A stretch of DNA of 64,000 nt, from assembly GCF_000382205.1 (NCBI RefSeq), contig NZ_KB907786.1:868001-932000 (forward strand). Direction: 5' to 3'. Numbering within the stretch: position 1 is the first letter of the stretch; the number at the start of each line of letters is the position of its first letter. This document shows, in pieces, positions 26,816 to 36,600 of this stretch. A program made the translations under genes and the position numbers. This stretch comes from Dyadobacter beijingensis DSM 21582. GTDB lineage: Bacteria > Bacteroidota > Bacteroidia > Cytophagales > Spirosomataceae. The notes under the pieces are model-generated. The model did not search any database and was not told the DNA's origin. It was given only the letters and a program-made list of their open reading frames with translations.

Positions 26816-28393
26816 TCAAATCCCCACACTCTTAATAAACTTCGGTGCTGTCCGGTTCTTGGATACCTGCTCGTATGCGTAGGCAATGCGTATGAGCCCG
26901 GGTTCCTGAAATGCTTTTCCCAGAAACGAAATGCCGATCGGGAGGCCGTTTTGCAAGCCCATCGGCATGGTAATCGACGGGAAGCCCGACAATGCGGCCG
27001 GGCCGTAGGAGCCGTAACCCGTCCAGAAATCCCCGTTTACGAGGTCAATGCACCAGGATGGGCCCGTGGATGGGCCGCATAATGCGTCGAGGTTGTGCTT
27101 TTCGAACAGGTCGTTCAGCGAACCGGCCACGCCGGTGATTTTTTCCAATGCCTCCTTATATTCCTTCGAATCCAGATCGCCTTTCGCCTGCGAGGTTTCG
27201 AAAAGCTCCTGCCCGAAGTAGGGCATCGTTTTCTCCTTGTTCGCCTTATTGAATGCAATGAGCCCTTCCAGCGACTTGATTTTCGCATTGGAAGTGCCCA
27301 GGTAGCGGTTCAGGCCATCTTTGAACTCATATTGCAGCACGAGCGATTCCGCGCCCGGCAGCCGCTGCGTTTTCATATATTCCACTTCGACGATCTCCGC
27401 ACCGGCCGCTTTGAGCTGTTCCAGTGCCTTGCCCAACAGCTGGTCAATGCCTTCATGCACTTTCAACAGGCTCTTTTCCACGCCGATGCGTTTGCCTTTC
27501 AAGCCATTGGCATCCAGGAACCGGGTATAATCGGCCGGAAGCTGCGGCGCTTTATGGTAGGGCGGATCGGCCGGGTCCGGGCTGGCAATCGCGCCGAGTA
27601 ATGCGGCGGCATCGGCCACGGTGCGGCCGAAAGGGCCGGCGGTATCCTGCGTTTTGGAAATGGGTATGACGCCGCTCCGGCTCACGAGCCCGACCGTCGG
27701 CTTAATGCCCACAATGCCGTTCATCGACGCCGGGCAGGCAATGGAGCCATTCGTTTCGGTGCCCACGGCTACGGCGCACAGGTTGGCCGCGACGGCCACC
27801 GCCGAGCCGGAGCTCGACCCGCACGGAGAGCGATCCAGTACGTAGGGGTTGCGCGTTTGCCCGCCCCGGCTGCTCCACCCACTCGACGACCTGGTCGACC
27901 GGAAATTCGCCCATTCGCTCAGGTTGGTTTTGCCGAGGATCACCGCGCCGGCCTCGCGCAGACGTTCCACGAGAAATGCATCTTTGGAAGCCACATTATC
28001 GGCCAGTGCCAACGAGCCTGCGGTGGTTTTCATTTTGTCGCCGGTGTCGATATTATCTTTGAGCAGGACCGGAATGCCGTGCATCGGCCCGCGTACCCTG
28101 CCGGCTTTGCGCTCTTTATCGAGCGCTGCGGCAATGCGGAGCGCGTCGGGATTGAGTTCGATGACGGACGAGAGCTTAGGCCCGGCCTTGTCGATCCGGG
28201 CGATTTCGTTGAGGTAATATTGGGTGAGTGCCGTGGAAGTGAGGCGGCCCGCTTTCATGCGCTGCTGCATTTCGGCGACCGTCATTTCCGCGTATTCGCC
28301 GACGACCGTACGGCGGCGGGTTTCGCCGAATGCAGGCAGTACGGTAAACAGCCCGCCGGCTGCATTCAGGCGGATGAAGGTTCTGCGGTTCAT
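26816..28393 (-). CDS. Exported amidase (amidase-signature family)
   Basis: Protein of 525 residues. It has the Ser-Ser-Lys amidase triad regions: GIPVLLKDNID (lysine), SPCGSSSGSAVAVAANL (cis-serine region) and GTETNGSIACPASMNG (nucleophile region). Members hydrolyse amides such as aliphatic or aryl amides, or amino-acid amides. The N-terminus NRRTFIRLNAAGG is a Tat-like signal, so it likely acts in the periplasm, unlike GatA. That signal selects the ATG at 28393. A 48-residue membrane protein is encoded 49 bp upstream on the same strand. Confidence 0.9.
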   Translation of the reverse strand: MNRRTFIRLNAAGGLFTVLPAFGETRRRTVVGEYAEMTVAEMQQRMKAGRLTSTALTQYYLNEIARIDKAGPKLSSVIELNPDALRIAAALDKERKAGRVRGPMHGIPVLLKDNIDTGDKMKTTAGSLALADNVASKDAFLVERLREAGAVILGKTNLSEWANFRSTRSSSGWSSRGGQTRNPYVLDRSPCGSSSGSAVAVAANLCAVAVGTETNGSIACPASMNGIVGIKPTVGLVSRSGVIPISKTQDTAGPFGRTVADAAALLGAIASPDPADPPYHKAPQLPADYTRFLDANGLKGKRIGVEKSLLKVHEGIDQLLGKALEQLKAAGAEIVEVEYMKTQRLPGAESLVLQYEFKDGLNRYLGTSNAKIKSLEGLIAFNKANKEKTMPYFGQELFETSQAKGDLDSKEYKEALEKITGVAGSLNDLFEKHNLDALCGPSTGPSWCIDLVNGDFWTGYGSYGPAALSGFPSITMPMGLQNGLPIGISFLGKAFQEPGLIRIAYAYEQVSKNRTAPKFIKSVGI

Positions 28394-28442
28394 GGGAGTG
28401 AATGTACAGGTTGGGATTACCTGCAATATAAAAACTCCGCTG

Positions 28443-28589
28443 TTACTTCCGGGGCGGCGGACCGCTGAGTTTTTTCCAGATCCACATCAGCAAGAGCAGC
28501 GGCGACATGATCAGCGTGGTAAGTACGGTCGCGATCCCGAGAATGCCGGCAAAGACAATTCGTAAAAAAGAGGTAAAAAAATTATTCAT
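28443..28589 (-). CDS. Small membrane protein (48 aa), hypothetical
   Basis: An open frame of 48 codons plus stop. The sequence has one long hydrophobic segment (IVFAGILGIATVLTTLIMSP and LLLLMWIW), a short polar N-terminus MNNFF and a C-terminal basic, proline-rich tail (WKKLSGPPPRK). This composition is that of a real single-span membrane peptide. It lies just upstream of the amidase on the same strand and may share its transcript. No family recognised. Confidence 0.5.
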   Translation of the reverse strand: MNNFFTSFLRIVFAGILGIATVLTTLIMSPLLLLMWIWKKLSGPPPRK

Positions 28590-28816
28590 GAAAACGGAGA
28601 GGAGAGGTCGTGTAAAATAATTTTTACTAAGGGTTACAAATAGTGGAAAAAGATTCTAGGTTTTGTAGAACCGATGCTACTATCTGATTTCGGTTGTGTC
28701 GATAAATGTCTATAAATCATTGAATTGCATCCAAAAGTAAGCACATTTTATTGGAGTGGCACGGTTATTTGCCTAACTTTAATAGTGAAATTTATTATAT
28801 AAATAATTGCATTAGT

Positions 28817-29008
28817 ATGAACTTCTTATCGAACGTAGTTGGATATTCCGGGAAGTTATTTTTTGCAACTATTATGTTTTTCGCAATGATTATTTCGACT
28901 GTCGTTTCCCTGCCGTTTATAGGTGCAGGAATGATCAAAGATGTTATTAATGCACATCATCATCACGCTGAGGACAATAGTTTGATAGACGAGTATAGCG
29001 AATACTAA
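28817..29008 (+). CDS. Small membrane protein (63 aa), hypothetical
   Basis: The ATG at 28817 gives MNFLSNVVGYSGKLFFATIM, one or two hydrophobic segments (about residues 15-42), then a His-rich linker (AHHHHAED) and an acidic end (LIDEYSEY). The surrounding DNA is distinctly AT-rich compared with neighbours. A longer frame from 28751 has no signal character. No family recognised; the histidines could bind metal, but this is speculation. Confidence 0.5.
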   Translation: MNFLSNVVGYSGKLFFATIMFFAMIISTVVSLPFIGAGMIKDVINAHHHHAEDNSLIDEYSEY

Positions 29009-29159
29009 ATATATGACTTCCGGAAGCGGCGAGGGTATGGACGGGATGTCCGTACCCTCGTTGTGTTTATAATTATCATCACAAATAATGTCGGAAACGC
29101 TGCCTCTCGTTTGCCGGCAATCGCGTAATTTGCCGCCCGATTACCCATGTAATTTTGCA

Positions 29160-30149
29160 ATGACCTCATTTTCAAATACCGCCCGAACTTTCCTTTGCTG
29201 CTGCCTCGCTTTATCATTCCTGCCTGTCCGCGCACAGGACAAGCGCTACACGTACGAGAAAGGCATGATGGGCTCGCCGTTCAAGCTGGTGCTGTACGCC
29301 CCGAACGATTCGGTGGCCAAAGTGGCCGCCGACAATGCATTCAAAAGGGTGGAGCAACTGAACGAGATCATGAGCGACTACCGCGACGGCAGTGAAATCA
29401 ACCGCCTCTCGGCGACGTCGGGGAGCGGGCAATGGGTGAAAGTGAGCAAGGATTTGTTCGATATACTGGCCGTTTCGCAGGATATCAGCGCCAAAACCGG
29501 CGGCGTTTTCGATGCTACCCTGGGCCCGGTCGTGCAAATGTGGCGCCATGCCACGCGCAAAGGCATATTTCCGCCCGAAGAAGAAATCCGGGAAACGCTG
29601 GCCCGCACGGGTTACGCGAAGCTGAAAATGAATGCCAAAACACAAAGCATACTGCTCACGCAAAAAGGAATGCGGCTGGACATCGGCGGTTTGGGCAAGG
29701 GCTATGCGGCCGAAGAGGCCATTAAGGAGGTCAGGAAGCTCGGCATTACTTCGGCGATGATGGACGCGGGTGGTAAAATCGTGCTTACCAACCCGCCTCC
29801 GGGTACCGCAGGCTGGAATATCAATGTCTCCAACGGCAGCGATTCGCTCAAGGCGATGCAGCTCTCGAACGTATCGCTGGCGACCTCCGGGCCCACCTAC
29901 CGCTACATGGAGCACAATGGCGTGCGGTATTCGCACATCGTCGACCCGAAAACCGGCATCGGCCTGCTTTTTCACGTGCGCACGACGGTCATTTCGCCGG
30001 ACGGCACGGTAGCAGATGCCTTAGCCACTGCATTTAGCGTGGCCGGGATCGAAAAGAGTAAAAAGTACCTGAAAAGCTTCAAGGGAAGCCGTGTGTGGCT
30101 CGTCGAAAAGCAGGGCGACCGCGTGGCGGAGTGGAATATGCTGAAATAG
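29160..30149 (+). CDS. apbE: FAD:protein FMN transferase (ApbE)
   Basis: Protein of 329 residues. An N-terminal signal peptide (ARTFLCCCLALSFLPVRA) precedes the ApbE domain: MGSPFKLVLYA, DIGGLGKGYAAEEAI (FAD-binding), MDAGGKI, SHIVDPKTG and PDGTVADALATAFSV (Mg-binding aspartate). It attaches FMN through a phosphoester to threonines of periplasmic or membrane flavoproteins such as NqrB/C or RnfG, which are not in the window. The ATG at 29160 is chosen for the signal peptide. It is probably monocistronic. Confidence 0.92.
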   Translation: MTSFSNTARTFLCCCLALSFLPVRAQDKRYTYEKGMMGSPFKLVLYAPNDSVAKVAADNAFKRVEQLNEIMSDYRDGSEINRLSATSGSGQWVKVSKDLFDILAVSQDISAKTGGVFDATLGPVVQMWRHATRKGIFPPEEEIRETLARTGYAKLKMNAKTQSILLTQKGMRLDIGGLGKGYAAEEAIKEVRKLGITSAMMDAGGKIVLTNPPPGTAGWNINVSNGSDSLKAMQLSNVSLATSGPTYRYMEHNGVRYSHIVDPKTGIGLLFHVRTTVISPDGTVADALATAFSVAGIEKSKKYLKSFKGSRVWLVEKQGDRVAEWNMLK

Positions 30150-30227
30150 GACCGCAGCTCCGAATTTGCACAAATCCGATAAATATTAGTTTCAAATGTA
30201 TATTTTAAATGCTTGTTTAAATTTATC

Positions 30228-30242
30228 ATTTAAAACATTTGG
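30228..30242. promoter_or_regulatory. Candidate TetR operator upstream of the regulator gene
   Basis: CATTTAAAACATTTG, 77 bp before the TetR start, shares its two half-words with CATTTAAAATAAACATTTG at 30962, just before the TolC gene. An AT-rich region with CTTGTTTAAATTT lies to its left. A shared element before the regulator and before its efflux operon suggests a common operator. Confidence 0.4.
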
Positions 30243-30319
30243 CATTGTTATTTCAATTGTTCAACTTTGAACCGTTGATTCAACAGGCAGCTGCAATCAT
30301 TAACAAAACCTAACACACC

Positions 30320-30931
30320 GTGAAGTGCGTTTCAGAAAAAAGTGAGGATAAGATAAGGGAAGCGGCGAAGCGTGTTTTTCTGAAAAAGGGGTTTGACGGC
30401 ACTACCTCGCGTGATATCGCCAAGGAGGCCGATATGAATATTGCGTTGACCAACTACTATTTCAGAAGCAAGGAGAAGTTGTTTCTTGAAATTTTCAAAG
30501 ATGTGCTGGAAGAGTATTTCCAGAACATGCTCGCCATCCTGAACAAGGATATTGATATAAAAGCCAAGATCTCGGAGCTCATCGATCATGACTTCGAGAT
30601 GATGAAAAGAGAGCCGGATCTCATCATTTTCATCATGAACGAAATCCACAAGTCGCCGCAGCGGTTGTTTCCGGATATGTCGATTTTCCGGCAGGTTCGC
30701 GAGACCTACCTCAAAAAGCAGCTGGAAGAAGGCGTAGCGAACGGCACATTGCGGCCGATGCAGCTCGAAAACATCCTTCCGTTGATCAAATGCGGGGTGG
30801 AATTCATTTTCATGGGCAGAGAAATTCACAAGGAACTGTTCCAGATGAGCGACGCGGAGTTTGCAAACTACGCACAGGAGCAGAAAGAGCACATTAAGGC
30901 AATGGTGTGCAACTACCTCGTGATCGGATAG
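30320..30931 (+). CDS. TetR/AcrR family transcriptional regulator
   Basis: Protein of 203 residues starting with GTG. The N-terminal helix-turn-helix is standard: KIREAAKRVFLKKGFDGTTS, RDIAKEADMNIALTNYYFRS. The C-terminal ligand domain (about 70-200) is helical and unspecific. Its position 57 bp upstream of a TolC-adaptor-RND operon marks it as the probable repressor, with the pump substrate or a lipid as inducer. Matching motifs occur before its own gene and before the TolC gene. Confidence 0.92.
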   Translation: MKCVSEKSEDKIREAAKRVFLKKGFDGTTSRDIAKEADMNIALTNYYFRSKEKLFLEIFKDVLEEYFQNMLAILNKDIDIKAKISELIDHDFEMMKREPDLIIFIMNEIHKSPQRLFPDMSIFRQVRETYLKKQLEEGVANGTLRPMQLENILPLIKCGVEFIFMGREIHKELFQMSDAEFANYAQEQKEHIKAMVCNYLVIG

Positions 30932-30961
30932 TCATTTTTTTTTGCCGCTTCATTAAACAAA

Positions 30962-30980
30962 CATTTAAAATAAACATTTG
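30962..30980. promoter_or_regulatory. Candidate TetR operator upstream of the efflux operon
   Basis: CATTTAAAATAAACATTTG, 8 bp before the TolC start codon, within AACAAA...TTTGTT. It repeats the half-words of the site at 30228-30242. The position would block translation start or a promoter lying between the regulator and the efflux genes. Confidence 0.4.
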
Positions 30981-30988
30981 TTCAAGCC

Positions 30989-32305
30989 ATGAAACACCTG
31001 TTCCATGTCACGGGATTGCTATGCCTCATGCTTTTTCAGCGAGCACAGGCGCAGGAATACGACCTTAATCAATTGCTCGATCTGGCCATGAAAAACGATT
31101 TCAGCGTGCAGGCGGCACGGCTCGACGAGGCCCGGGTGAATGCGCAGCTCAGCGAGGTGAAAGCAGGCATGCTGCCGACGCTGAATGTGTCGGGCGATTA
31201 TAAGCGGTATTTCAAAATTCCCGGCCAGGTAGTGCCTGCAAGCGCGTTCGGCGGGCCGGAGGGACAGTTTACCACACTCGCATTCGGGTTGCCGTATAAT
31301 TTGTCCACGACAGCGCAGGTGACGCAGGCACTGTACAATCCGTCGCTGAAATATGCCTTGAAAGCCGCCGGCCTGAACCGCGAGCTGACCTCGCTCAGCA
31401 CGACGAAAACAAAGGAGGATGTTGCATACAGCGTGACCGACGCCTATTACAGCCTCGTGACGGTGTCGCAGCAAATGGCGTTTCTGGATAGTAACCTCAT
31501 TTCCCTGGATAGGCTTTACAAGGTTTCGGACCTCCTTTACCAGAACAAACTGGGCCAGCGCGTGGATGTGGACAGGATATTGATCAACAAAACGAGCACC
31601 GAAACGCAGCAGGCTACTTTGAAAGACAATTATAATCAGTTGGTTAACCTGTTGAAATACTACGCGGGCATTCCGCAAACCGATTCGGTACGTATATCAT
31701 TAAGCGTTAGAGATGTGGCGCTGCCTGTCTACGCCGATTGGGACAAAACGCGGCGCACGGATGTGGCATTGCTGCAAAAGCAAAAGGATCTTAACGAATT
31801 GCAGGACAGGAATATACGGTCGGGAGTTATTCCTACGGTAAATGCCTACGGGGTGGCGAATATGGCCTTCTATGCGCAAGGCGGCGAGAACTCCACGTTT
31901 CAGGATGTGCCGGGTTACTGGGCGGGTTTGCAGCTCAACTGGAATGTCTTCGACGGCCTGGCGCGAAGGGCGAAACGCAGTCAGAATATGATCGACAAGC
32001 AGAAGCTCGATGTCCAGCTGAAACAGGTGAAGGAAGCCATTCAAATGGAAGAAAACAATGCGCGGAACAAGTTTGGCGTGGAGCAGAAGAACATTAGTGC
32101 GCGGAAGGACCAGGTAGCATTGGCCGAAAAGGTTTACAAGCAGATCCAGCTGCAATTCAAGGAAGGTACCGTCTCGCTTACGGACGTGATCCAGGCAGAA
32201 AACAGCCTCCTCGACGCCCAGAGCAACTACCTCACCTCGCTCGTCCAACTCCTGAAAGCCGAGCTGGAATGGAAAAAAGCAACCGGGCAACTGGTTCAGA
32301 AATAA
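30989..32305 (+). CDS. TolC family outer-membrane efflux channel
   Basis: Protein of 438 residues. A signal peptide (LFHVTGLLCLMLFQRAQA-QE) is followed by two OEP repeats (about 30-220 and 235-430) rich in long alpha-helices. Typical segments are AYYSLVTVSQQ, KVSDLLYQNKLGQRVDVDRI and GTVSLTDVIQAENSLLDAQ. Three copies should form the outer-membrane barrel and periplasmic tunnel of the pump encoded downstream. It is separated from the adaptor gene by an unusual 287-bp gap holding a phased repeat array. Confidence 0.92.
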   Translation: MKHLFHVTGLLCLMLFQRAQAQEYDLNQLLDLAMKNDFSVQAARLDEARVNAQLSEVKAGMLPTLNVSGDYKRYFKIPGQVVPASAFGGPEGQFTTLAFGLPYNLSTTAQVTQALYNPSLKYALKAAGLNRELTSLSTTKTKEDVAYSVTDAYYSLVTVSQQMAFLDSNLISLDRLYKVSDLLYQNKLGQRVDVDRILINKTSTETQQATLKDNYNQLVNLLKYYAGIPQTDSVRISLSVRDVALPVYADWDKTRRTDVALLQKQKDLNELQDRNIRSGVIPTVNAYGVANMAFYAQGGENSTFQDVPGYWAGLQLNWNVFDGLARRAKRSQNMIDKQKLDVQLKQVKEAIQMEENNARNKFGVEQKNISARKDQVALAEKVYKQIQLQFKEGTVSLTDVIQAENSLLDAQSNYLTSLVQLLKAELEWKKATGQLVQK

Positions 32306-32356
32306 CGTTATACTTCATCAATCTTGCCATATTCATCAACAACTAAAAACAAGTAA

Positions 32357-32580
32357 GTCAGGTATTGTCAGGTGTAGTCATTCGTGGTCCGGTGTAGTTA
32401 CTTATCGTTTTCACTCCAATACCTGACCGCATATGACAATGCCTGACCACACTTGACAATGCCTGACGACACTTGACAATGCCTGACCACACTTGACAAT
32501 GCCTGACAACACTTGACAATGCCTGACCACTCCTGACAACCAATGACCACCCCTGACCATTTCCGACAACACTTTTCAAC
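32357..32580. repeat. Two-armed array of TGAC/GTCA words at 10-bp spacing
   Basis: Left arm: GTCA begins at 32357, 32367 and 32377, followed in phase by GTCC, GTTA and GTTT. Right arm: TGAC begins at 32424 and then every 10 bp without a break to 32554, fourteen copies, followed by degenerate steps. In the right arm alternate steps form a 20-bp unit, GCCTGACCACACTTGACAAT. GTCA is the complement of TGAC, so the arms are inverted relative to each other. The period is one DNA helical turn and is not codon-phased. Confidence 0.92.
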
Positions 32581-32592
32581 ACCATAACCATT

Positions 32593-33642
32593 ATGAAACG
32601 ACTATTCATCTTCCTGGGAATCATTGCCGCGCTGGGGCTTACGGCGGCGAAGTTGCTGAGCAACAAGGAAAAAACGGAGCAGAAAGTATACATCCCCGAT
32701 CCTGACCCGAAAGTGGGGGTGAAGGTAGCGGTAGCGGAAGTGCGCGATTTGTCGCAGGAATCGGGCTTCCTGGGATCTTTTAATCCAAATCGCAAAGTGG
32801 AAATCCGCCCGCAGGCCGGCGGCGAGATCGTGAAACTGAATGTGGAAGTAGGCCAGTACGTAGCGGCCGGGCAGCTGATCGCGAAGATCGACGACGAGCA
32901 ACTGCATTACCAGGTGGAAGCATTACAAGTAACATTGGAAGGTTACCAAAACGACTTGAAACGTTACGAAGCATTGGTCAAAGGCGACGCGGTACCGGCA
33001 GTGAATGTCGAGCGTACGCAGCTGAGCATTCGCAGCACGCAGGCCCAGATCAAACAATTGAACAAACAGATTAAAACTACGAGCATTATCGCGCCATTCG
33101 GCGGCATTATCACGGCCAAAATGGTGGAAAAAGGCTCGGTAGTAAGTCAGGGAACGCCGATCGCCGAGATTACCGATATTTCTTCGCTGAAACTCGTGGT
33201 CAATATCCCTGAGAAATCGGTGAACGAGTTTAAAAACGGGAAAAGCATTCCCGTGCATACGGATGTGTACCCGCACGCGAATTTCAGCGGCCGTGTGACG
33301 ATGGTGGCCGCGCAGGGCGACGAGGCGCATAACTACCCGGTGGAAATTACCGTGCAGAATTCAACTGCCAACCCATTGAAAGCAGGCATGTACGGCTCCA
33401 TTGCAAGCGCTTCGAAAGTGAAAGGCGAGGCACTGGCGGTACCGCGCCAGGCCATCATGGGTTCAGCGAAGCAGCCGCAATTGTATGTCGTCGAAAATGG
33501 CAAGGCCGCATTGCGCGACGTGGCCATCGGCTCGACGACCAACGAATATTACGAGATCACGAAAGGCCTCAAAGCCGGCGACCGCGTCGTGACCAGCGGG
33601 CAGATCAATTTGCAGGACGGCACATCGGTAGTAGCGCAGTAA
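32593..33642 (+). CDS. RND efflux periplasmic adaptor subunit
   Basis: Protein of 349 residues, HlyD/AcrA family. An N-terminal hydrophobic segment (LFIFLGIIAALGLTAA) anchors or exports it. It has the two lipoyl half motifs (EIRPQAGGEIVKLNVEVGQY; TSIIAPFGGIITAKMVEKGS), a helical hairpin between them (about 100-150) and the beta-barrel (SSLKLVVNIPEKSVNEF). It links the pump to the TolC channel. RND pump gene follows after 18 bp. Confidence 0.93.
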   Translation: MKRLFIFLGIIAALGLTAAKLLSNKEKTEQKVYIPDPDPKVGVKVAVAEVRDLSQESGFLGSFNPNRKVEIRPQAGGEIVKLNVEVGQYVAAGQLIAKIDDEQLHYQVEALQVTLEGYQNDLKRYEALVKGDAVPAVNVERTQLSIRSTQAQIKQLNKQIKTTSIIAPFGGIITAKMVEKGSVVSQGTPIAEITDISSLKLVVNIPEKSVNEFKNGKSIPVHTDVYPHANFSGRVTMVAAQGDEAHNYPVEITVQNSTANPLKAGMYGSIASASKVKGEALAVPRQAIMGSAKQPQLYVVENGKAALRDVAIGSTTNEYYEITKGLKAGDRVVTSGQINLQDGTSVVAQ

Positions 33643-33660
33643 CACTTCATCAACAAACTC

Positions 33661-36600
33661 ATGAAATTCATTGAAACCATATTGAAGCGCCCTTCGATGA
33701 TCATCGTGCTGTTCGCGATCCTGTTCATCGGCGGTTTGGCTTCCTATAACCAGCTCAGCTATGTGCTGCTGCCGGAGTTTTCGGTTCCCACCATTACCAT
33801 TACAACATTATATCCAGGCGCGGCGCCCACGGAGGTAGAGGCGGAGGTCAGCAAGAAGATCGAGGATGCGGTGTCCGGCCTGGATAATATTGAAGACGTG
33901 ACTTCCAAGTCGATGGAGAGCGCGTCGCTCGTGATCGTGCAGTTTAAAGCCGGTACCGACATTGACAAGGCATTGGAAGACGCGCAGCGCGATGTGAACA
34001 ATATGCTGAGCGACCTGCCCGACGATGCGGAAACGCCGTCGTTGTCCAAGATTTCGCCGAGTGACCAGCCTATTATGCAGCTCCTGGCGACTTCGAGCCT
34101 GCCTAATGAAGTTTTTTACCAGCAGGTGGAAGACAAGTACCTGCCCATGTTGCAGCAGATCGAAGGCGTGGCCGAGATTACGATGACCGGCGGCGACCAG
34201 CGCGAGATCCGTATTAATGTCAATAATGATAAACTCCGGTTCTACGGTTTGTCGCTTTTGCAGGTAACCCAGGCTATCAACCAGGCGAACCTCGATTTCC
34301 CGACCGGGAAAGTGAAAAACACGTCCGAAAACATGACGCTGCGGCTGGCGGGTAAATTTGCCTCGCTGGACGATATCCGTAACCTGGTGATCGCCTCGCC
34401 GGTCACCGGCAGCTCCATCCGCGTGGGGGATGTGGCCGAAATCACCGACGGCCTGACCGACGCCGAGAGCATCAGCCGGTACAACGGCGTGAATGGTATT
34501 GGTTTGTTTATCAAAAAACAGTCCGACGCGAATGCCGTCGAGATCAGTAAGATCGTCCAGCAGAAACTGGCTTCGATTGAGAAAGCCAATGCAAAGGACC
34601 ATATCAAATTTGCGATCGCGTACGACAGTTCGATATTCACGCTGGAATCTGTGGAAGCGGTGACGCACGATTTGGTGATTGCGGTAATCCTCGTGGCCGT
34701 GGTAATGCTGCTCTTCCTGCACAGCTTCCGGAATGCATTCATCGTCATGGTGTCGGTACCGGCGTCGCTCATTGCCGCATTCCTGTTTATGTACGTTATG
34801 GGCTATTCGCTCAACCTGATGACACTCCTCGCGCTCTCGCTCGTGATTGGTATCCTTGTCGACGACTCCATTGTGATCCTGGAAAACATCCAGCGGCATT
34901 TGGAAATGGGTAAGGACCGCTGGCGCGCGACGGTGGACGGTGTCACAGAAATCGGTTTCGCCGCATTGGCCATTACGCTCGTGATCGTGGTCGTTTTCGT
35001 GCCTATTACGATGGTGAACTCGGTGATTGCCGACTTGCTGCGACAGTTTTCGCTCACGGTCGCATTTGCCACGATGGTCAGTTTGCTCGTGAGTTTTACA
35101 TTAACTCCCTGGATGACGTCCAAAATGGCGAAGGTCGAACACCTTGACCCTAAAAGTCCGGCGCAGGCATTCCTGATCTGGTTTGAAAAAGGTTTGACGG
35201 CAATCACAAAATGGTACCACGGCTCCCTGGAATGGGTGCTGGGGCACAAACTGGCATTCTCGGGGATACTGGTGGCGATCGTCGTCATGACGGGCTGGGT
35301 AATGGGCCTGGGCATTATCGGATCGGAGTTTGTAGCCGAGGGGGATCAGGGTAAATTCCTGCTCACCATGAAGCTCGACAAAAGTGCCTCGTTGCAGCAG
35401 AACAACCTGACGGCGCGGAGCATCGAAGACTATTTACGTAAAAAACCGGAAGTGAAAACGATTTTCGCGAACGTGGGCGGCGCCAGCACGGGCCTGAACA
35501 GCTCGGGCCGGGGCGAAACCAACCGTACCGAATTGACCGTAGAACTCATTCCCGTGGAAGAACGGAAGAATGCACAGCCGACGGAAGATTATATGCTTTC
35601 GGTACGCAAGGAGCTGGAACAAAAATTCGCAGGCGTCGAATTCAACTCGGCAGCTATCGGGATGGTGAACTCGGGCACGGCGCCCATCGAGGTATTCCTT
35701 AGCGGCGACAATCTCGACAAAATCCTCGCAGCCGCCAACGACCTCGCGAACCGCCTCCGGAAGACACCCGGCGCGAATGACGTGAATGTGTCCGTAGAAG
35801 CAGGTAACCCCGAAGTGCGCGTGGATATCGACCGTGAAAAAATGGCAAAACTCGGCCTGGACATTCAAACGGTGGGCGCGACGATGCAGAACGCATTTGC
35901 CGGGAACGACGACTCCAAATTCCGCGACGGGGGAGAAGATTACGATATCCGCATTATGCTGGATGCATTCGACCGCAAAAACCCTGAAGACGTAAAGGCG
36001 ATCACATTTTACAGCCCGCTGGCCAAGCAGCCCGTGCAGCTGGCACAATTTGCCGATGTAACACTGAGCAATGGCCCAAGTATTGTAGAGCGCAAGAACC
36101 GTCGTTCATCCGTCACAGTCACCGCCAATACATTAGGGATTGGATCGGGAACTTTGGTGAGTAATATTCAGGCCGGTTTAAAGGAAAATCCGCTCCCGGA
36201 CGACATTATACTCACCTGGGGCGGCGACGCGAAGAACCAGAGCGAAGGCTTCGGTTCACTCGGGCTGGCGATGCTGGCGGGGCTCATGCTGGTGTATTTC
36301 ATCATGGTATTGCTCTACGACAGCTTTGTGTATCCGTTCGTGGTGCTTTTCTCGATCCCGGTAGCGGTGATCGGGGCGTTGCTCGCGCTGGCATTATCCT
36401 CGTCGAACATCGGGATATTCGCGATGCTCGGGATGCTGATGCTGATCGGCCTGGTGGTCAAGAATGCGATCCTGATCGTCGACTTCGCCAACCAGCAAAA
36501 AGCCGACGGGGTACCGTTCCGCAAGGCGATCCTTATTGCCGGCGAAGAGCGTCTCCGGCCGATCCTGATGACGACCATCGCGATGGTGATCGGGATGGTG

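Noticed and set aside
29150..29157. TAATTTTG box directly before the apbE start
   Set aside because: A start site from this box would fall at or after the ATG, so it is probably chance.
32421..32540. 20-bp direct repeats resembling a CRISPR array
   Set aside because: Repeats are back to back with no spacers, and no cas genes are present.
32358..32795. Minus-strand 145-codon frame covering the TGAC array, with repetitive protein
   Set aside because: The repetition comes from the DNA array, the frame overlaps the adaptor gene start, and a 10-bp period is not codon-phased.
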